A stretch of 64,000 bases of DNA from Acidithiobacillus sp. GTDB taxonomy: Bacteria > Pseudomonadota > Gammaproteobacteria > Acidithiobacillales > Acidithiobacillaceae. The notes under the pieces are model-generated. The model saw only the letters and a program-made list of their open reading frames with translations. It was not told where the DNA came from and ran no database searches. Made by a program: the position numbers and the translations under genes. The stretch's first letter is position 1. Every line of letters starts with the position of its first letter. This document shows positions 37,875-44,917 of the stretch, in pieces. The DNA is taken from the NCBI GenBank assembly GCA_028697715.1, contig JAQVDS010000001.1:115932-179931 (forward strand). Direction: 5' to 3'.

Positions 37875-39074
37875 ATGAAGATCCCGAAGCTCTCGACCTA
37901 TCGCGACCTCCTTCCCCGTCTACGCATCAACTTCGTCACCGCTTTGCTGATCTGGTTCGGGGTGTTCTGCGGCTATTATTTTTTCAGCCGCGGTCTCGAT
38001 CCGGTGCCCGGGCCGCTGGCGGCGAGCCTCGTCAACTGGGATGCCAAGTGGTATCTGGATATTGCGCAGCACGGATACCAATATGTGCCAGGCTCGCCGG
38101 CGGGGCAGAACATCGTGTTTTTTCCCCTGTACTCCCTGATCCTGGCAGTGCTGGGCAAGATCCTGCCCTTTTTCGCGCTGGCCAATATCGGCATTTGGCT
38201 GGCGGCGGGAAGCGGAGTCCTGTCGATCTTCCTCTTCCATCGCTTCGCCCGCGAGAATCTGGAAGAGCCTGCAGCCAATGCTGCCACCTGGTTCTACGCC
38301 CTCTCTCCGGCGGCCTTTTTCTTTGCCAGCGATTACCCCACGGGCCTGATGAATGTCCTGGCACTCCTAGCACTGCTTGCCTGGCACAGGGAAAGACCAG
38401 CTCTGACTGCCTTCTGGCTGGGCCTGGGCAGCGCCAGCGGCCCGCTGATGGTGTTCTTTGCCTTTGCCCTTTGCTCAATATTGGCCTGGCAGCGTTGGCA
38501 AGAACGGTCCTGGCGGAGCTTGGGGGGGTCAGTGCTCCTGGGGTTGTTTGCCAGCAGCGGGCTCATAGCCTTCATCGTGTATCAGTATGTGATTTTTTCT
38601 GCGCCACTCGCCTTCATCCATGGCCACGCTTCGTACCTGGGTGAACTATCGCCGCTGCAAAAGCTCACCAACATTGTCCACCTGTACCCCTTCTCTGGCG
38701 CCGACTACACGCCCCTCTGGCAGGCGCTGGCGGGAGAAGTCACCACCCTCAATCCGGCGCGTTCGGTGTACTTTTTGATGAATGCGAGCGTCTTGGCCAT
38801 CAACCTCGCCGGGCTGCTCTACTTCGTCTGGCGTCGCGCCTGGGCCTGGGCCTGGATTGCGCTGGTGCTGGTGGGCGCCTACCTGTGGTTTCAGGGAGCT
38901 TCCCAGGGACCGGTTTCCACGTACCGGCTCTTGTATCTGAATTTGCCGCTCTTTTTACTCGGTAGCCAGCTCTGGCAATGGCGTCCTCGCTGGGGCTACG
39001 TCGCCCTGACCCTCAGTGCCGCTGCGCTCTTTTTGCAGTCTGCTTTTTTCGCTTCTGGTCATTGGGCGTTTTGA
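37875..39074 (+). CDS. PIG-V-like membrane mannosyltransferase/glycosyltransferase
   Basis: A 399-residue polytopic protein with about nine membrane helices. The first large loop has SLVNWDAKWYLDIAQHGYQY, similar to the WD-x-x-x-(F/Y)L-x-I-A-x-x-GY motif of PIG-V (GT76-type) dolichol- or polyprenyl-phosphate-sugar-dependent transferases. FFPLYSLILAVLGKILPF and SDYPTGLMNVLALLALLAWH support that group. Substrate unknown; a cell-surface glycan or glycolipid is likely. It follows nuoN by 79 bases on the same strand and has a weak ribosome site. Confidence 0.7.
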   Translation: MKIPKLSTYRDLLPRLRINFVTALLIWFGVFCGYYFFSRGLDPVPGPLAASLVNWDAKWYLDIAQHGYQYVPGSPAGQNIVFFPLYSLILAVLGKILPFFALANIGIWLAAGSGVLSIFLFHRFARENLEEPAANAATWFYALSPAAFFFASDYPTGLMNVLALLALLAWHRERPALTAFWLGLGSASGPLMVFFAFALCSILAWQRWQERSWRSLGGSVLLGLFASSGLIAFIVYQYVIFSAPLAFIHGHASYLGELSPLQKLTNIVHLYPFSGADYTPLWQALAGEVTTLNPARSVYFLMNASVLAINLAGLLYFVWRRAWAWAWIALVLVGAYLWFQGASQGPVSTYRLLYLNLPLFLLGSQLWQWRPRWGYVALTLSAAALFLQSAFFASGHWAF

Positions 39075-39386
39075 GAGGGGATGAGGGCTTCGAATATCCG
39101 TCAGACTGACCAAGGCGACAGCCGCGTCCACATCCCGGTTGGCCTGCTCCTGCCATAGCCGCGCTGGCTGAGCTGTTCGTCCACGAAGGACTTCAGCGTT
39201 TCCGGGAGCGAGATGTTCATCGTGCTCATGGCCCAGTTCTGGGTTCCTTGGCAAAACTTGGCAAGATTCGAATTCCAATATGGTTTCCTTCATGCGTAAG
39301 CCATATATTATTTTTATATGACAATAGACAGACTGACGAGCACGCAGCAGCCTTACAGTGGCATACAAGCCAAAGCTACCGCGAAA
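39075..39386. other. gap with a toxin-antitoxin remnant and short repeats
   Basis: The stretch between the PIG-V-like gene and the fluoride-riboswitch promoter has no intact gene. It holds the minus-strand ParD remnant, and just before that gene's start two copies of CTTGGCAA (39247-39254 and 39257-39264) ten bases apart, which might be an old operator. Around 39300-39325 the sequence is AT-rich. Confidence 0.6.
39101..39229 (-). pseudogene. truncated ParD-like antitoxin remnant
   Basis: A 42-codon open frame begins MSTMNISLPETLKSFVDEQL and continues SQRGYG, which is the ribbon-helix-helix DNA-binding start of ParD/CC2985-type antitoxins. After about residue 26 the similarity stops and the frame ends, where the family normally continues for another 40 to 60 residues. 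No ParE toxin gene is seen next to it. It is too short for standard gene calling. The reading frame one base over stays open for a further stretch (LWQEQANRDVDAAVALV) but does not look like ParD. Confidence 0.7.
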
Positions 39387-39415
39387 TTGACAAATCTTCC
39401 GCTCTCGCCTACCTT
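39387..39415 (+). promoter_or_regulatory. sigma70-like promoter of the Ehr/crcB operon
   Basis: A perfect -35 TTGACA at 39387-39392 is followed after exactly 17 bases by TACCTT at 39410-39415, a 4/6 match to the -10 consensus. Transcription would begin near 39422, right at the first base of the fluoride aptamer. Confidence 0.75.
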
Positions 39416-39424
39416 ATAAAAAAA

Positions 39425-39474
39425 GGCGATGAAGTCCGCCTCGAACCGCCCCCGTGGCTAATGACTTCTACCAC
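39425..39474 (+). promoter_or_regulatory. fluoride (crcB-type) riboswitch aptamer
   Basis: The sequence has the layout of the fluoride aptamer. A 5' GGCG (39425-39428) can form the pseudoknot with CGCC (39437-39440). Stem 1 is GAAGTC (39431-39436) with GACTTC (39463-39468), six perfect pairs. An inner hairpin GCC/GGC (39448-39450, 39456-39458) is flanked by the conserved AACCGC and GGCTAATG segments. The 3' end is CTAC. These are the conserved features of the Rfam crcB motif and of the Thermotoga aptamer of known structure. It senses fluoride and should raise expression of downstream genes, which include crcB. Confidence 0.9.
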
Positions 39475-39498
39475 ATCCCCGCAAAATGGGGTGGTAGA
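39467..39498 (+). promoter_or_regulatory. expression-platform hairpin of the fluoride riboswitch
   Basis: TCTACCAC plus CCCC (39467-39480, with a two-base AT bulge) pairs with GGGGTGGTAGA (39488-39498) around a seven-base loop. Its left arm begins within the aptamer's stem 1 strand and conserved CTAC, so folding of aptamer and hairpin should compete. The following sequence, TTGTCTTCTGT, is only moderately T-rich, so it may be an imperfect terminator rather than a classic one. Confidence 0.7.
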
Positions 39499-39528
39499 TT
39501 GTCTTCTGTAGGCAGGGGGAGGTGCACG

Positions 39529-40467
39529 TTGAAGGATATTTTCTTGCAGGTGGCGCAGGTCCTGACGGTCCTGTTGCTCTCGCCTCTCCTGCACGGGTTC
39601 ATCGTCAAGATGGAAGAGAAGGTCCAGCGCGGCCAAGGTCCTTCCATCTTCCAACCCTATTGGGATCTCTGGAAGCTTTTCCACAAAACGCAGCTGGTGC
39701 CGGAAACGGCAACCTGGGTATTCTTCTGGGCGCCGGTGGTGGCTTTCGTGGCGATGATGATCGTGCCCATGCTCATCCCGGTGCTGACCAATTTTCCTCT
39801 GCCCCTTTCCGATATGGGAGACATCCTCGGCGGCGGTCTGATCCTGACCCTGGGGAGCTTTTTCATCTTGCTCGCCGGGCTCGACACCGGCCAGCCCTTT
39901 GGCGGTCTGGGATCGAGCCGGGCGGTGATGCTGGGCATCCTGGCGGAGCCGACGCTGATCCTGGTCTTTGTCGGCATCACCTTTCTCGATCATTCGATGC
40001 TGCCCTTTGTCGCCAATCACCTGCTGGCACAGAGTCCAGTGGCGTACTGGAGCCCGGCCCACATCTTTCTGGTCCTCGCCTTCATCATCCTGCTGACGGT
40101 AGAAACCGACCGTCTACCCATCCATTCCACCATCCCCTATGAAATCTACATGATCGACGAGGCGCGGATACTGGAATACTCCGGGCCGCTACTGGCGCTA
40201 CTGAAGTGGGCGAGCTGGATGAAGCAGTTCATCCTCTACACCATCTTTCTGAATGTCTTTCTCTTCCCGTGGGGCCTGTCGGTCAGCGGGGACTTTGGCT
40301 CGGTATTGCTGGCCCTGCTGGTCATCCTGGCGAAATATGGCGCCGTGGGGCTGTTCATGGTGATGGTGGATACGGTGCAGTCGCGCCTGCGTTTCTATCG
40401 CTACCAGGAGCCGCTGGCCCTGTCCTTTCTCTTTGCCGTACTCGCCATTGTGGCGGACCAACTCTAG
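39529..40467 (+). CDS. Ehr module 1: HyfC/NuoH-like membrane subunit
   Basis: A 312-residue membrane protein with about eight helices, of the HyfC/HycD/NuoH family that anchors the peripheral arm of complex I and group 4 hydrogenases. It has KVQRGQGPSIFQPYWDLWKL and the acidic loop TVETDRLPIHSTIPYEIYMI. The start is a TTG at 39529, chosen because GGGGGAGG lies six bases upstream; the open frame's earlier ATG at 39454 would start inside the riboswitch. First gene behind the fluoride aptamer. Confidence 0.87.
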   Translation: MKDIFLQVAQVLTVLLLSPLLHGFIVKMEEKVQRGQGPSIFQPYWDLWKLFHKTQLVPETATWVFFWAPVVAFVAMMIVPMLIPVLTNFPLPLSDMGDILGGGLILTLGSFFILLAGLDTGQPFGGLGSSRAVMLGILAEPTLILVFVGITFLDHSMLPFVANHLLAQSPVAYWSPAHIFLVLAFIILLTVETDRLPIHSTIPYEIYMIDEARILEYSGPLLALLKWASWMKQFILYTIFLNVFLFPWGLSVSGDFGSVLLALLVILAKYGAVGLFMVMVDTVQSRLRFYRYQEPLALSFLFAVLAIVADQL

Positions 40468-40476
40468 GAGCCTGCC

Positions 40477-41157
40477 ATGCTGATCTTCCATCTAGGCCCC
40501 CTGGCAACGTCGCTGTTCAGTCTGCTCGCCATCCTCGCCCTGGTGCTGTCTTTCGTGATGCTCGGTTCGCACTGGCTGAAAAATCATGTCTATGCCTTTG
40601 CCGCCGAGTCCTGGGTAATCGCCGCCATCTCGGCCTCCATCGGCTACTACGGACACTACCCGGAGCTCTATATCATCGCTGCCCTGTCGGCGCTCTTTCG
40701 CGGCAGCCTCCTGCCCTATCTGGTCCTGCGCCTGGTGAAACGCCTGCACATCAATCGCGAATTCACCCCCTTACTCAAGCCCTCGTCGAGCATGCTCCTG
40801 GGGGCGGCCCTGGTGATTTTTTCCTATGAGGTGGCGCGACAGCTCGGCGTTTCCCTGCATCTCACCGACAACATCGCGGTACTGGCGCTCACCTGCATGT
40901 TCAGCCTGAAATTGATCGGCTTTTTGATGATGATTCTGCGCTCCGAGGCCATCAGTCACATTCTCGGCCTGCTGGTCATCGAAAATGGCATTTTTCTCGG
41001 CTCGCAGATCATCGTTCCTGGCATGCCGGCACTGCTGGAGCTGGTCATCATTTTCGATCTGGTCACCATCGTCATGGCCTTTGGCATGCTGGTCCGCTTC
41101 CTGCAAAGTCACGCCGGGACCACCAGCAGCCGCGGCCTGCAGAAACTGGTGGGCTAA
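40477..41157 (+). CDS. Ehr module 1: HyfE/NuoK-like membrane subunit
   Basis: A 226-residue membrane protein with about seven helices, HyfE type. The C-terminal half resembles NuoK (SHILGLLVIENGIFLGSQII, with a buried glutamate). The protein is predicted to be part of the ion-translocation path. Starts nine bases after the HyfC-like gene, with TAGGAG upstream. Confidence 0.85.
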   Translation: MLIFHLGPLATSLFSLLAILALVLSFVMLGSHWLKNHVYAFAAESWVIAAISASIGYYGHYPELYIIAALSALFRGSLLPYLVLRLVKRLHINREFTPLLKPSSSMLLGAALVIFSYEVARQLGVSLHLTDNIAVLALTCMFSLKLIGFLMMILRSEAISHILGLLVIENGIFLGSQIIVPGMPALLELVIIFDLVTIVMAFGMLVRFLQSHAGTTSSRGLQKLVG

Positions 41158-41159
41158 GC

Positions 41160-42623
41160 ATGGTCGACTTCAATGCCCTGATCGCCGCCTTGTGGATCGT
41201 GCCATCGCTGGCGATTATTGCCATGCTCGCCATTCGCCGCCCTAGCTGGGGAGAGTTCCTCAATCTGGCCAGCGCCCTGGTGGTATTCGGCCTGACCCTG
41301 ACAATTCTGGTCGCCGCCCCGAATAATGCCGTAGTCAGCGCCGACCAGTATATCCTCATTACGCCACTGGGGGCTTGGGTGCTCTTCTGCGTCGGCGTCG
41401 TCTATCTCCTGGCCTCGATCTATGCCATCGGCTACATGCGCCTGCTACCGGAGGAAAGACCGCGTCTGCACAAATTTTACGCGCTGCAGGCGGGTTTCGC
41501 CCTGACCATGCTGATCGCGCCATTGATGAACAACCCGGGCATTTTCTGGATCGCCATCGATTTTACTACCATCGTCAGCGCCTTTCTGGTGGGCTTCGAA
41601 CGCGAGGCGGAGTGCATCGAGGCGGCCTGGAAATATCTGATCGTGGTCTCCGCGGGTCTGGCCCTGGCCCTGCTCGGTATCATCCTCTTTTATTGGGGCG
41701 GGACCTTTACCCTCGGACCCACCTATGCCCTCACCTGGGAGAACCTGCGCCTGACGGCTCCAAAGGTGCCAGAAGCGCTGCTGTTTTTCTCGTTTCTGCT
41801 CACCCTCGTCGGTTTTGGAACGAAAGTGGGTCTCGCGCCGATGCATACCTGGCTCCCCGATGCCCACAGCGAAGGTCCGGCCCCTGCCTCGGCGATGCTT
41901 TCCGGCGCACTGCTCAATATTGCCCTGCTCGGCATTTATCGTTTCCTTTCCATCGTCGACGCCGGGGGGTATAGCCTTATGAGCCACACGGCGCTGCTGG
42001 TCCTGGGGGTCATCTCTCTGGCAGTAGCGGGGCTCTTCATCGTGCGCCAGGATGGCGCCAAGCGCATGCTCGCCTATTCCTCCCTGGAGCACATGGGCGT
42101 GTTGGCCATGGGCTTTGGCTTTGGCGGACCGATCGCCTTCGCCGGGGCCATGTACCACATGATCAACCACTCACTGACCAAATCCCTGATGTTCTTCGGT
42201 GCCGGCAACATGATGCGCGCTTACGAAAGCAAGTCGATGAGCCAGATGCGCCGGATCCTGCGCTACTATCCCTTTTCCGGTGGGGTCTGGCTGCTGGGGG
42301 CGGTGGCGATTACCGGGGCGCCGCCCTTTGGTCTCTTTTTGTCGGAGATCACCATCCTGCGTGGCGGCATACTGAGCGCTAACCCTTGGGCCGTATGGGT
42401 AATGGCAGTGTTGCTGATCCTCATCTTTACCGCCTTCCTGAATCACTTTCGGCGCATGATCTGGGGTCCAGAGCCAGAACCCGGCAAGGAACCGACCCTC
42501 AAGTTATCGCTGTGGAACATCCTGCCCATGCTGCTTGCCTTCGTGCCCATACTGGTGCTTGGCCTGTGGTGGCCCAATGGCCTCTGGACCTTTTTTCAAC
42601 ATGCCTTTGCGGTGGCGCCATGA
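41160..42623 (+). CDS. Ehr module 1: HyfF/NuoN-like antiporter subunit
   Basis: A 487-residue antiporter-like subunit with about 14 helices. Characteristic segments are VGLAPMHTWLPDAHSEGPAP and LAYSSLEHMGVLAMGFGFGG, and FALTMLIAPLMNNPGIFWIA. Related to NuoL/M/N and Mrp subunits and expected to move H+ or Na+. Starts two bases after the HyfE-like gene and overlaps the HyfG-like gene as ATGA. Confidence 0.87.
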   Translation: MVDFNALIAALWIVPSLAIIAMLAIRRPSWGEFLNLASALVVFGLTLTILVAAPNNAVVSADQYILITPLGAWVLFCVGVVYLLASIYAIGYMRLLPEERPRLHKFYALQAGFALTMLIAPLMNNPGIFWIAIDFTTIVSAFLVGFEREAECIEAAWKYLIVVSAGLALALLGIILFYWGGTFTLGPTYALTWENLRLTAPKVPEALLFFSFLLTLVGFGTKVGLAPMHTWLPDAHSEGPAPASAMLSGALLNIALLGIYRFLSIVDAGGYSLMSHTALLVLGVISLAVAGLFIVRQDGAKRMLAYSSLEHMGVLAMGFGFGGPIAFAGAMYHMINHSLTKSLMFFGAGNMMRAYESKSMSQMRRILRYYPFSGGVWLLGAVAITGAPPFGLFLSEITILRGGILSANPWAVWVMAVLLILIFTAFLNHFRRMIWGPEPEPGKEPTLKLSLWNILPMLLAFVPILVLGLWWPNGLWTFFQHAFAVAP

Positions 42624-44116
42624 GAACGTCTCCCTTCACTCCTCAACTCGAAGTCCACGAGATCACGGCTGACGCCCTCGAAAGCCGTGCGCAGGACTGT
42701 CTGCAGCAAGGCATGCGCTTCCTCATGGCCTGGCATGACTGGGAAGAGGACGATGTCTGCGTCTTGCGCTATCTGCTCAGCCGTCCGGGGAACCCCCAGT
42801 TTTTGCTCTGGGAGCTGCGTGCCTCACAGCAGATCCCTTCCCTGGCGAAGCTGGTCCCGCTGCTCGGCTGGTACGAGCGAGAGATGCAGGAACTGGGAGG
42901 GGTCGAGTTCCTTGATCATCCCGAACCCTATCCCCTCGTGATTCACGAGGGCTACCAGCTCGCCGCAGCACCCCTTGGCCCGCAATACAGCGGTGAAAGC
43001 ATCACCGGCGCCTACGCATCCCCCACCATGCCCGAGATTGCCAACGATCAGGTGCAGGATCTCTATTGGGGGCCGGTGCGGGCGGATTTCGTGGAGACGG
43101 GAGAGTTCCACTTCTCGTATATCGGCGAGGCAATCCTCCATTATCACCCGCGCCTCTTTTACAAGCATCGTGGCCTGGAAAAGCGCTTTCAGGGCATGTC
43201 CGCGGAGTCGGCGGTGTTCCTCGCCGAGCGCGTATCCGGCGTGGGGAGCGCCTGCCATGCCTTGACCTACTGCCAAGCGGTCGAGGCAGCCTGGGGCATC
43301 GAAGTGCCGTGGCGGGCACAGTTGTTGCGGGTGATCATCGTGGAGCTGGAGCGCCTCTATAATCATCTCCATTTCTTCGGGCTGCTCGCCAAAACCACGA
43401 CGCTCAAGGTGGGCTCGGCCACCGGTCTGCTACTCGAAGAGCGGGTCAAACAGCTGAACGGCAAGCTCACCGGCTCACGTTTCCTGCGTGGGCTGTTCTG
43501 CGTTGGCGGATTGCGCCGCGATCTCGCTGCCGAGCATCTGGACGGCGATCTGGAGACCTTCATTTACGAAGCCGATGCCTACCTGCAAGACCTTCACGAT
43601 ACTGCCACTCACCTCGATCGCCTCATGGGTACGGGGGTGCTGCCCAAGCAAGCCGCCTTCGATCAGGGAGCGACCGGCCCGGTGGCGCGCGCCTCCGGCC
43701 TGGATCGGGATCTGCGCCGTGACCATCCCTATGCTGCCTACCACAAACTGCGCTTCAACGTGCCGGTGCGCGAAAAAGGCGATGCCATGGCCCGTGCCGA
43801 GGTACGTGCCGAATCGCTGCGCGAGGCGCTGGCGTTGATCGTGCAGGCAGCGGGCCGCCTCAAGCCGGGGCCCGTGCGCGCCGATTTTGCCATCCCCGAT
43901 GGCGAGCAGGCGGGGCTGGGTTGGGCAGAAAGCCCACGCGGCTCCCTGCTCTATGCCGTGCGTATCCGTGCGGGGAAACTACAACGGGTGAAGATCAAGT
44001 CGCCATCATTTTCCAACTGGCGGGTCTTTCCCCTCACCGTACACGACACCAACCTGATGGACTATGCCATCAATGAGGCCAGTTTTGGTTTGACCATTGC
44101 TGGTTGCGATCGCTAG
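42620..44116 (+). CDS. Ehr module 1: HyfG-like large subunit lacking [NiFe] ligands
   Basis: A 498-residue fusion of a NuoC-like N-terminus (WYEREMQELGGVEFLDHPEP) and a NuoD/hydrogenase-large-subunit-like C-terminus, the HycE/HyfG layout. In true [NiFe] enzymes the first nickel motif is RVCGIC-x-x-x-H; here it is RVSGVGSACH at residues 204-213, so both cysteines are lost. The C-terminal DPCxxC motif is replaced (SFGLTIAGCDR). It therefore cannot hold the [NiFe] site, which places it with the Ehr group linking complex I and hydrogenases. The electron acceptor or substrate is unknown. Confidence 0.88.
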   Translation: MRTSPFTPQLEVHEITADALESRAQDCLQQGMRFLMAWHDWEEDDVCVLRYLLSRPGNPQFLLWELRASQQIPSLAKLVPLLGWYEREMQELGGVEFLDHPEPYPLVIHEGYQLAAAPLGPQYSGESITGAYASPTMPEIANDQVQDLYWGPVRADFVETGEFHFSYIGEAILHYHPRLFYKHRGLEKRFQGMSAESAVFLAERVSGVGSACHALTYCQAVEAAWGIEVPWRAQLLRVIIVELERLYNHLHFFGLLAKTTTLKVGSATGLLLEERVKQLNGKLTGSRFLRGLFCVGGLRRDLAAEHLDGDLETFIYEADAYLQDLHDTATHLDRLMGTGVLPKQAAFDQGATGPVARASGLDRDLRRDHPYAAYHKLRFNVPVREKGDAMARAEVRAESLREALALIVQAAGRLKPGPVRADFAIPDGEQAGLGWAESPRGSLLYAVRIRAGKLQRVKIKSPSFSNWRVFPLTVHDTNLMDYAINEASFGLTIAGCDR

Positions 44117-44125
44117 GGGGACGAG

Positions 44126-44917
44126 ATGCCATTCTGGACCTGGACAGGAATCAAGAACGGTCGTGCCAACACCCAATGGCCAGCCCGTGGGCCAGACGGT
44201 CAGGAGGGAGTGCTGGGGATGCCCCGCTGGCAACCGGAGCGCTGCGTGCCGGACTGTCAGGCCTGCGCCGATGTCTGCCCAACGGCAGCCATTCACCGCG
44301 AAGACGACGGCATGAGCATGGATTACGGGCGCTGCATCGTCTGCCAGGCCTGTGTCGAGGCTTGCCCACAGGAGGCGATGCTGCCCTCGGGGGACTGGGC
44401 CTTTGCCGTGCGCGACCGCCAGGATCTGCACTGGCAAGCGACGCTAAGCAGCCCTGCCGCCAAGGACTTGCAAAACAAAGTGGTGGGCAGCCTGCGGCGC
44501 AGTCTGCACATCAAGCACGTGGATGCCGGCTCCTGCAATGGCTGTGAGTCGGAAATCGGCGCCCTCGACAATCCTTTTTATAACCTGCATCGCCTGGGGA
44601 TCTTCTTCACCCCCTCGCCCCGCTTTGCCGATCTACTGCTGGTAACCGGACCGGTGACCGCCCCCATGCGTAACCCCCTGCTGGCTACCTGGGAGGCCAT
44701 GCCGGAGCCTCGCATGGTACTCGCTGTCGGCGCCTGTGCAGTCTCCGGGGCACCTATGGATGCTGGCTATGCCGGCGGGCATGGTCTGGATGGCGTGCTG
44801 CCAGTAGATGTCTGGCTGCCCGGCTGCCCGCCCAATCCGGCGGCGCTCATCCATGCCCTGCTTCTGCTCCTGGAGCGGCAGCCGCAGCGGGTAGAAGGAG
44901 GCCATTATGCTGACTAG
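44126..44917 (+). CDS. Ehr module 1: ferredoxin-HyfI (NuoB-like) fusion subunit
   Basis: A 263-residue soluble subunit that joins a 2[4Fe-4S] ferredoxin domain to a NuoB-like domain. The eight ferredoxin cysteines are C40, C44, C47, C51, C70, C73, C76 and C80; the first motif has an extra residue (C-x3-C). The N2-type ligands C137, C140 (SCNGCESE), C204 (GACAVSG) and C234 (PGCPP) are complete. In E. coli Hyf the ferredoxin part is separate (HyfH), so this fusion supplies both roles. An electron path of three clusters to the NuoD-like subunit is expected. Confidence 0.87.
   Translation: MPFWTWTGIKNGRANTQWPARGPDGQEGVLGMPRWQPERCVPDCQACADVCPTAAIHREDDGMSMDYGRCIVCQACVEACPQEAMLPSGDWAFAVRDRQDLHWQATLSSPAAKDLQNKVVGSLRRSLHIKHVDAGSCNGCESEIGALDNPFYNLHRLGIFFTPSPRFADLLLVTGPVTAPMRNPLLATWEAMPEPRMVLAVGACAVSGAPMDAGYAGGHGLDGVLPVDVWLPGCPPNPAALIHALLLLLERQPQRVEGGHYAD

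Noticed and set aside
38955..39368. A 137-codon minus-strand frame across the end of the PIG-V-like gene.
   Set aside because: Its similarity to ParD is in another frame (39101-39229), and the rest is antisense to a clear gene.
42620..44917. Calling the first module a [NiFe] hydrogenase 4 or formate hydrogenlyase.
   Set aside because: The large subunit lacks the nickel-binding cysteines, and no hydrogenase maturation genes or formate dehydrogenase are in the window.
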